The notes under the pieces: model-generated
Told to the model about the DNA's origin: nothing
Database searches by the model: none
The model's input: only the letters and a program-made list of their open reading frames with translations
Origin: Treponema sp.
Lineage (GTDB): Bacteria; Spirochaetota; Spirochaetia; Treponematales; Breznakiellaceae
DNA length: 36,777 nucleotides
Assembly: GCA_031276965.1 (NCBI GenBank)
Contig: JAISMC010000001.1
Coordinates: forward strand, 1-36,777
Reading direction: 5' to 3'
Made by a program: the position numbers and the translations under genes
Shown: one piece after another, positions 31,434 to 36,777 of the stretch
Layout: the number at the start of each line of letters is the position of its first letter
Numbering within the stretch: position 1 is the stretch's first letter

Positions 31434-32771
31434 TCATTTGGGAACCGCAATGATTGACTTAAGTTCAGGGTACTTTGCCAGTTCTTCCCTGAGCCCTTCG
31501 GCGCGGCTTTTATTCACATAATCCCTATTCTGGAAGGAGTAGCTAAACTTGGTGTGTATGTCGTAGGTTCCCGCCATGAGGGCATAGGCATCCTCGGTCA
31601 TTACCAGCTCTTCGTCGGTGGGGATGATGTAGATTGGTATTTTGGATTCGTCCCTGCTGATGATGGTTTCGGCGTTCCGGGTATGGGCCATATCGTTCTT
31701 TACCGGATCATATATAATGCCGGCATCCTCAAGGCCGTCGAGGATCTTTTTCCGCATAAAGGCGGCGAATTCTCCCACTCCGGCGGTAAAGACCAGGGCG
31801 TCCACCCGGCCCAGCACTGCCTGGTACGCGCCGATGTATTTCTTCACCCGGTGGGCCTCCATATCCTGCGCCAGGGCGGCCCGCTTATCTCCGGCAAGAA
31901 CCGCCTTTTGAATATCCCGGCGGTCGGCATATTTGCCCGTAACCCCCAGAAGGCCGGACTTTTTATTCAGGACATTTTCCATCTCCGCGGCGCTCATGCC
32001 GGTTTTCCGCATCACGTAAAAGGGCATGGCCATATCGGCGTCTCCGGAACGGGTTCCCATGACAAGTCCTTCCAGGGGGGTAATCCCCATAGAGGTGTCG
32101 AAGGAACAGCCGTTCTTTACGGCGTTAATTGAAGAACCATTTCCCAGGTGGGCTATGATCAGATTGGTTTGAAAGGGGTCCTTCCCCAGCAGCGCCGCGG
32201 CCCGTTTGGCCGTATAGAGAAAGCTGGTCCCGTGAAAACCGTAGCGGCGGACCGAATATTCTTCGTACCATTCGTAGGGTACTGCATAGAGAAAAGCTTC
32301 CGGCGGCATAGTCTGATGCCAGGCGGTATCCATGATGGCGCAATGGGGCGCCCGGGGCAGTACCTTTTTGGCGGCCTCGATACCCATGATATTGGCGGGA
32401 TTATGAAGGGGGCCCAGATCTTTAACTTCGTTAAAGGCCGCCATGGCCGCATCGTCCACGATAACGCTCTTGGTAAATTTATCTCCCCCATGGAGTACCC
32501 GGTGGCCGACGGCTTTGATTACCGACATGTCGCCGATCACCCCGTGCTCCTTATCGGTAAGGGTTTTTATAATCAGATCCACCGCATCGGTATGCGTGGG
32601 GCAGTCATGCCCGGCGGTATACTCTTCTTTGCCCTTCACCTTGTGATTGATAAAAGACCCCCCCAGGGTAACCTTTTCTACAATGCCCACCGCCAGAATA
32701 TCCTTAGCGTCCCAGTCGTAAACCTGGTATTTCGCGGAAGATGAACCGCAGTTTAATGTAAGAATGACCAT
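31434..32771 (-). CDS. ackA: Acetate kinase
   Basis: Converts acetyl phosphate and ADP to acetate and ATP, the energy-yielding last step of acetate fermentation. Signatures: [16 protein letters not shown] at the start (Asn7), GHRVLHGG with the catalytic-region Arg/His, [33 protein letters not shown] and the C-terminal PTDEELV. Length 445 is slightly longer than usual because of a C-terminal tail. ATG at 32771 has GGAGG 8 nt upstream; a TTG one codon earlier is ignored. It follows manC by 26 bp and is probably co-transcribed. No pta gene is adjacent. Confidence 0.96.
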   Translation of the reverse strand: MVILTLNCGSSSAKYQVYDWDAKDILAVGIVEKVTLGGSFINHKVKGKEEYTAGHDCPTHTDAVDLIIKTLTDKEHGVIGDMSVIKAVGHRVLHGGDKFTKSVIVDDAAMAAFNEVKDLGPLHNPANIMGIEAAKKVLPRAPHCAIMDTAWHQTMPPEAFLYAVPYEWYEEYSVRRYGFHGTSFLYTAKRAAALLGKDPFQTNLIIAHLGNGSSINAVKNGCSFDTSMGITPLEGLVMGTRSGDADMAMPFYVMRKTGMSAAEMENVLNKKSGLLGVTGKYADRRDIQKAVLAGDKRAALAQDMEAHRVKKYIGAYQAVLGRVDALVFTAGVGEFAAFMRKKILDGLEDAGIIYDPVKNDMAHTRNAETIISRDESKIPIYIIPTDEELVMTEDAYALMAGTYDIHTKFSYSFQNRDYVNKSRAEGLREELAKYPELKSIIAVPK

Positions 32772-32797
32772 CAAAAAACCTCCATAAAATTTACAGC

Positions 32798-33961
32798 TTA
32801 CAACAGCTCCCTTCTCCCCGCTGCCTTTATTTTTTCTACAATTGTCCGGACCCGCTGGGTTTCTCCCTTTTTTGAAATCAGCACCGCCGGCGGGGAGCCG
32901 TTTTTGCCGGACCGGACCACCACGATCAGGCCGTCAACCCCGCAGAGGGCCACGGGCATATCGGCGTCTACAAAACAGTTTTCCGAACCGGAACAGTATA
33001 CCTCCGCTTTAGGATCATCCGCCAGTTTGACATATTCATCCCAGCTTCCCACATCAAACCACTCGAAACCGGCGGCCACCATAATGGTCTGAACGCACTT
33101 TTCCGCAATGGCGTAATCAAAGGAAACGCCCTTAACCGTTCCATAGGCTTCTTTCAGGCCGGCCCAGTTTTTAAGGATCCGCAGACCCTGTTCAACCGTA
33201 TAGGACTGTTCATTGGGGGCCACCAGTTTTTCAAAGGGGGTGATAAGCGCCGGGGCATTCAGCTTGAATTCCCTCAAAAGAAAATGGGAAGAAAAGGCGA
33301 ACATCCCCGAATTCCAGTAAAAATGCCCCTTTTTAAGAAATTGTTCCGCCCTGGCCTTGTCGGGTTTTTCCCGAAAGGAAGCGACCTTGAATACCGCAGG
33401 CTCTGCGGGCTTATCATAGCGCTTAAGGCTTACCCGCTGATGGGGAATTGTCAGGGCTTCCGCCGCCTCGATGTATCCGTAGCCTGTTTCGGGGGCCTTT
33501 GGGGTGATGCCAAAAACCACCAGCCTGTCCTGCTGGGCAAGGGCGGCGGCGGCGGCGGCATGGGCTTTAAAAATGTCCAGCGGTTCGATAATGTGATCGC
33601 TGGTGAGGACCAGGATATTCCGGTCCCGGCCGGATACCCAGTCCGTATAGAGGGTTCCGCAGGCTATGGCGGGGGCGGTATTTTTTGCCTCCGGTTCCGG
33701 AATCAGAACCAGGCGGTTTATATCTTCACCGCGGAGGTTCCGGCAGCTTTCGATGATATGGGGTACATGGCTTTGTCCTGCAATGATGATCACCCGGCCG
33801 TCTCCCTGGGTATCGATTACCCCCAAAGCCCGTTCCAGGGCGGTACTAAAAAAGCTGCCCCTTCCGGCAATGGAGAGAAACTGTTTGGGCATCTTTGAAG
33901 TACTCGCCGGCCAAAGCCTGGTCCCGGAGCCGCCGGCCATTATAATGCAGTCGTTAAACAT
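32798..33961 (-). CDS. manC: Mannose-1-phosphate guanylyltransferase
   Basis: Makes GDP-mannose from GTP and mannose-1-phosphate, for surface polysaccharide and glycan synthesis. The nucleotidyltransferase signature [11 protein letters not shown] is at 10-20, followed by [25 protein letters not shown] and [12 protein letters not shown]. It is the short form (387 residues) without the phosphomannose isomerase domain. It heads a minus-strand unit with ackA. TATAAT ends 10 nt before the ATG, so the leader is about 4 nt and no Shine-Dalgarno is present. Confidence 0.93.
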   Translation of the reverse strand: MFNDCIIMAGGSGTRLWPASTSKMPKQFLSIAGRGSFFSTALERALGVIDTQGDGRVIIIAGQSHVPHIIESCRNLRGEDINRLVLIPEPEAKNTAPAIACGTLYTDWVSGRDRNILVLTSDHIIEPLDIFKAHAAAAAALAQQDRLVVFGITPKAPETGYGYIEAAEALTIPHQRVSLKRYDKPAEPAVFKVASFREKPDKARAEQFLKKGHFYWNSGMFAFSSHFLLREFKLNAPALITPFEKLVAPNEQSYTVEQGLRILKNWAGLKEAYGTVKGVSFDYAIAEKCVQTIMVAAGFEWFDVGSWDEYVKLADDPKAEVYCSGSENCFVDADMPVALCGVDGLIVVVRSGKNGSPPAVLISKKGETQRVRTIVEKIKAAGRRELL

Positions 33962-33971
33962 GGATAGTTAG

Positions 33972-33977
33972 ATTATA
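33972..33977 (-). promoter_or_regulatory. -10 box of manC-ackA, nearly leaderless
   Basis: Perfect TATAAT on the minus strand, with the manC ATG 10 nt further on. The -35 region is weak. Confidence 0.4.
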
Positions 33978-34012
33978 TCCTAAACCGGCGTAAAAATATA
34001 TAGTATAGGGAA

Positions 34013-34039
34013 CGTTCCAAAATCATACATTTTGAAACG
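34013..34039. repeat. 11-bp stem-loop between manC and aroE
   Basis: CGTTCCAAAAT-CATAC-ATTTTGAAACG, one mismatch, sits between the divergent manC and aroE genes, just upstream of a TATATT that may serve aroE. Possible operator; no T tract follows. Confidence 0.35.
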
Positions 34040-34082
34040 ATTATATTATCGCAGGGTAACCCTGACAATGAGGAGGTCAATT

Positions 34083-34937
34083 ATGGCTAAAAATTACCGG
34101 GCGGAACTTACGGGGTGTTTTGGTTGTCCAGTTGACGAAAACCCTACCGGTGTGATGGAAGAGGCGGCCTATGCGGCCCGGGACCTCAATTTCCGGTATA
34201 TCACTATAAAAGTAAACAAAGAGGACCTGGAAAACGCCGTCAGGGGCGCCAGGGCCTTTAATATGCGGGGGTTTAATCTCACTATTCCCCATAAGGTGGC
34301 GGTATTGAAGTATCTGGACAAGCTTTCCAGGGCGGCGGAGATCATCGGGGCGGTGAATACAGTGATCAACGACAAGGGCAGGCTGACGGGGGAAAATACC
34401 GATGGCAAAGGCTTTCTTATCGCCCTGGAAAGGGCCGGAGTTTCCGTGAAAGGGAAAAAGATAAGCGTCCTGGGGGCCGGAGGCGCCGCCCGGGCCATCT
34501 GCGTAGAATGCGCCCTGGCGGGGGCGTCGGGCATTGCCGTTATCAACCGGGATGCCGGACGGGGGCAGGACCTGGCCCGGCTGATAAGCGGCAAGACCAA
34601 AGCCAAGGGTGATTTTATCCCGTGGAGCGGAACCGCCGCCGTACCTGCGGACACGGACATCCTGGTCAACGCCACTTCCGTGGGGCTTTACCCCAAAGTT
34701 GACGAAAAGCCCAGGATCAACTACGACGGCATCGGCGCCAACATGACCGTTACCGATGTCATCTTTAACGATCCCCATTCCCTCTTCCTGAAGGAAGCGG
34801 AAAAACGGGGCGCCAAAACCATCAACGGCCTGGGGATGCTGATAAATCAAGGCGCCCTGAATTTTAAGCTTTGGACCGGCGTTGAAGCCCCGGTAGATGT
34901 GATGGAAGAGGTTCTTAAAAAGGAATTTAACCTCTAG
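34083..34937 (+). CDS. Shikimate dehydrogenase-like protein (AroE family, atypical)
   Basis: An NAD(P)-dependent AroE-fold dehydrogenase, 284 residues. It keeps the catalytic Lys in GFNLTIPHK, the GAVNT segment, Asp in ENTDGKG, the dinucleotide-binding GAGGAARA and the late Gln in LGMLINQGA. The N-terminal substrate motif, normally HSKSP with two serines that hold the shikimate carboxylate, reads VDENPT, so both serines are missing. This suggests a different hydroxy-acid substrate or an AroE paralog. GAGGAGG gives a strong ribosome site. No other aromatic-pathway genes are nearby. Confidence 0.8.
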   Translation: MAKNYRAELTGCFGCPVDENPTGVMEEAAYAARDLNFRYITIKVNKEDLENAVRGARAFNMRGFNLTIPHKVAVLKYLDKLSRAAEIIGAVNTVINDKGRLTGENTDGKGFLIALERAGVSVKGKKISVLGAGGAARAICVECALAGASGIAVINRDAGRGQDLARLISGKTKAKGDFIPWSGTAAVPADTDILVNATSVGLYPKVDEKPRINYDGIGANMTVTDVIFNDPHSLFLKEAEKRGAKTINGLGMLINQGALNFKLWTGVEAPVDVMEEVLKKEFNL

Positions 34938-34947
34938 TATGAATCTA

Positions 34948-34986
34948 AGGCTGCTTTCCCAAAAACTGGAGTTTTGGGAAAGCCTC
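34948..34986 (+). repeat. Solo right-end hairpin of the MITE family
   Basis: AGGCTGCTTTCCC...GGGAAAGCCTC is nearly identical to the last 39 bp of the 141-bp element at 1015-1155. No left end or target duplication was found. It follows aroE by 10 bp and may act as its 3' hairpin. The next 160 bp to pdxY hold nothing recognised. Confidence 0.6.
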
Positions 34987-35147
34987 GCATGTAAATACTA
35001 AATGTGATTGCTAAAATTTGATCTATAACAGACAGCAGAATTTGTCAGATGCCTTCTTGGTTGTCACAATCCGGGCTGGCCAAACCCCCTTAATGCTGCG
35101 TAAGCGGTTTCGGCACAGCCGGCGTTATGAACAATTTCAACAAGCGC

Positions 35148-36005
35148 CTAACAGAACGCCGCCTCAAAACTGCGGGAAGGCGCGGACAGCTCATTCTGGG
35201 CCTCAATGATAAGGAGCTCCCGGCTCCCGGCCTTGTGGGTAGCTTCCATGATGCCGAAGATCGATCCCGCAGTCAGTTCCAGGGTCCGTTTGATGTCGCC
35301 CGTTTCCAGGTAGCGGGAGAGAAATACCGCCGTGGTAAGATCCCCGGAACCCGCCATGGTCCCTCCGCCGAAATTCAGTTTCGGGGTACGGATGCGGCAG
35401 ACGAATTTTCCGTTAGAGGCGATCATATCGATGAAGTTTGCCGGAACATCCTCCCCGCAGAAGCTGGTAACCAGCACTACCTTCGGGCCCTTGGCGTGGA
35501 CGCTGTCTATGGCCCGGCAGACATCTTCCAGGCTGTTTATGGTAAGTCCCGTCAGGGCCTCAAGTTCAAACTGGTTGGGGGTGATGATGTCCGCCAGGGC
35601 TATCACCTCGTTTTTGAAAAGAGCGGGAATATCCGGGTGTACATAGAAACCCCGGCCCGTGTCCCCCATGACAGGATCGCAGCAGTAGAGAGCTCCCGGA
35701 ACGGCGGACCGTACCTTCCGTACCGCGTCCATTATCGCCCGGCCCACCGCGGCGTCTCCCATATAGCCCGACAGGACCGCCTCGCACCCGGACAGTACGC
35801 CCCGGTCGGCAAGGCCCTCGGTCAGTTCCGCCGCCAGCTCTCCACCCAGCACCTTACCCCGCCAGGCGCCGTAACCGGTGTGATTGGAAAATTCCACCGT
35901 GTTGATGGCCCATACTTCCCGGCCGAGCCGCTGCAGGGGAAAGACGGCGGCGGAATTTCCTGCATGACCGTATACCACATGGGACTGAATCGATAAGACT
36001 GCCAT
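35148..36005 (-). CDS. pdxY: Pyridoxal kinase (PdxY/PdxK type)
   Basis: Phosphorylates pyridoxal or pyridoxine to make or salvage the cofactor pyridoxal 5'-phosphate. Typical are MAVLSIQSHVVYGHAGNSAAVFPL split by the conserved VYGHAGN, INTVEFSNHTGYG, CDPVMGD, ITPNQFELE and the catalytic GTMAGSGDL with Asp. Length 285 fits. ATG at 36005 is chosen since GGAAGG lies just upstream; an earlier in-frame start at 36059 has none. A MITE copy lies about 140 bp upstream. Confidence 0.92.
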   Translation of the reverse strand: MAVLSIQSHVVYGHAGNSAAVFPLQRLGREVWAINTVEFSNHTGYGAWRGKVLGGELAAELTEGLADRGVLSGCEAVLSGYMGDAAVGRAIMDAVRKVRSAVPGALYCCDPVMGDTGRGFYVHPDIPALFKNEVIALADIITPNQFELEALTGLTINSLEDVCRAIDSVHAKGPKVVLVTSFCGEDVPANFIDMIASNGKFVCRIRTPKLNFGGGTMAGSGDLTTAVFLSRYLETGDIKRTLELTAGSIFGIMEATHKAGSRELLIIEAQNELSAPSRSFEAAFC

Positions 36006-36144
36006 TTTACCTTCCTTAAAATATTCCGGCTGTTTACGGCGCTTTGCCGGTCCGGACAAGGACTTTAAACAGCAAAGACCGGGGCTGGTAAAACCGCAGC
36101 CCTAATTGCCGAAGTGTATTATAAATTTGTTATAATATACAGTG

Positions 36145-36263
36145 GAGCTTTTCCCAAAACCCGGTTAGTTTTGGAAAAAGCTTCCGAAAAAGCGGTCTAA
36201 AGCCCGCTTTTTCATATAAATTCAGGGTAGCTTTCCCAAAAACTGAAGTTTTGGGAAAGCCTC
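36145..36263 (+). mobile_element. 119-bp MITE, copy 3
   Basis: GAGCTTTTCCC ... GGGAAAGCCTC with AGTG at 36141-36144 and 36264-36267. Contains three stems: around GCTTTTCC/GGAAAAAGC, GAAAAAGCGG/CCCGCTTTTTC and GCTTTCCCAAAA/TTTTGGGAAAGC. It sits upstream of pdxY, near where a -35 box would be for the TATAAT at 36118-36123. Confidence 0.9.
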
Positions 36264-36311
36264 AGTGTACTGTACATTAAGGGCCTATGCCTAAATGCAT
36301 TTTTTAAGGAA

Positions 36312-36345
36312 GTTTGTCCATAATGTGTCTACATTATGGACAAAC
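36312..36345. repeat. Perfect 15-bp stem-loop at the transposase remnant end
   Basis: GTTTGTCCATAATGT-GTCT-ACATTATGGACAAAC. The stop codon of the transposase fragment falls in its loop region. It may be a terminator-like 3' hairpin or an element end. Confidence 0.6.
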
Positions 36346-36735
36346 ACTGAATAACATCAGCCTTACGGAAAGCGATAAAGGTACAAGCAAACATGAGCAA
36401 TCCCTCATAGGAATTTTTCAGTTTCTCAAACCGTACCAGGATCTTGCGAATCAGTTTATCCACGAATGAACCGCCTCAAGGGCTTTCCGGGGGTTTATGG
36501 GCGGCCTGCCTCCTCCCGGTTTTCGCTGACATTCCCGGTGGGGGTCTCGTTCTTTTTGGGGCAGCAAAGGCGCCGCAACTGCCCCAAATGCGCCGGTTAT
36601 TTCCCCATGAATGTGCTTGTTTTTCCCCTTGTTTTTAATCGGAGGAATATCGATTTTCATTCGAAAGTCTGGTTTAATACCCCGTCGAACCTTCGGTTCG
36701 CGTTTGCTCCGGCTCAAATAGCGTAACGCATACAA
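36329..36735 (-). pseudogene. IS5-family transposase remnant
   Basis: On the minus strand an N-terminal part (APLLPQKERDP, then KPGGGRPPINPRKALEA) is joined directly to the C-terminal part of an IS5-type DDE transposase (VHSWIN, then after a frameshift RKILVRFEKLKNSYEGLL and IAFRKADVIQ). The whole catalytic middle is deleted and a single-base shift creates TGA after HSWIN. The start of the open frame is formed by the 115-bp repeat and is not native. It is a dead insertion sequence. Confidence 0.7.
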
Positions 36736-36773
36736 AAAATTGGTATTAAACCAGACGGTATTATAAACTTCCT
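36659..36773 (+). repeat. 115-bp dispersed repeat, uninterrupted (copy 2)
   Basis: Matches 30002-30240 minus its MITE. Inside are perfect 15-bp inverted repeats GTCTGGTTTAATACC (36667-36681) and GGTATTAAACCAGAC (36742-36756) and a small GAACC-TTC-GGTTC hairpin. It abuts the dead transposase and reaches almost to the window end. Confidence 0.75.
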
Positions 36774-36777
36774 ATCG

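Noticed and set aside
34909-34935. GAGGTT/AACCTC inverted repeat at the aroE end as the left end of a MITE
   Set aside because: It is coding sequence of the AroE C-terminus and has no matching target duplication with the hairpin at 34948.
35000-35147. Open frame between aroE and pdxY
   Set aside because: No ribosome site, no recognisable protein, overlaps pdxY in antisense.

Overview
The window reads as a chromosome segment of a GC-rich spirochaete, most likely a Treponema-like organism. The basis is the gene set and protein style: an EF-G of the spirochaete/mitochondrial (spdEFG1/mtEFG1) type, a FliS-FlgN pair behind a sigma-28 promoter, a SPOR protein, several conserved but unnamed membrane proteins and lipoproteins, and many hairpin repeats between genes. 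No rRNA, tRNA or CRISPR array was recognised. Genes are dense in about 1270-30020 and 30228-36005, and both ends of the window are decayed mobile DNA.

Left edge (1-1266): the start of a minus-strand gene with a good promoter and a palindrome, a frameshifted and truncated phage/plasmid D5-type primase, an AT-rich mini-ORF, and a pile of hairpin repeats including a 141-bp MITE-like element.

Core (1267-20289): rlmE, a polyprenyl synthase, a bifunctional-nuclease-family protein, a LysM/M23 peptidase, a two-TM sensor-like protein with an acidic repeat tail, hflX, a lipoprotein, a RecA/DnaB-like ATPase, EF-G and a putative outer-membrane protein. Then comes a minus-strand series fliS-flgN, polA, TPR lipid-export-type secreted protein, coaE and SPOR protein. 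The last three overlap and are surely co-transcribed; their terminator hairpin has been split by a MITE.

Second half (20668-36005): two overlapping genes for degenerate class III nucleotide-cyclase-like proteins; DUF167 and partner; a nucleotidyltransferase-like protein coupled to a putative zinc-metallopeptidase lipoprotein; a metallo-beta-lactamase-fold protein; a zinc-finger/pentapeptide-repeat protein; a DksA/TraR-type protein; a PHP phosphatase; a DJ-1/PfpI protein; a PfkB kinase; ackA; manC; an atypical aroE; and pdxY. Right edge (36006-36777): a third MITE copy, an IS5-family transposase remnant and a second copy of a 115-bp repeat.

The strongest non-genic signal is a family of non-autonomous elements. 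Three copies are exactly 119 bp and a fourth is a 141-bp relative. Each is built from three hairpins, has GAG...CTC inverted ends and is flanked by its own perfect 4-bp duplication (AAAG, AACA, AGTG, ACTT). One sits in the loop of a bidirectional terminator and one sits inside another repeat that supplies the stop codons of two convergent genes. A second pattern is that about seven genes without a Shine-Dalgarno sequence have a -10 box only 5-12 nt before the start codon, which suggests frequent leaderless mRNAs.
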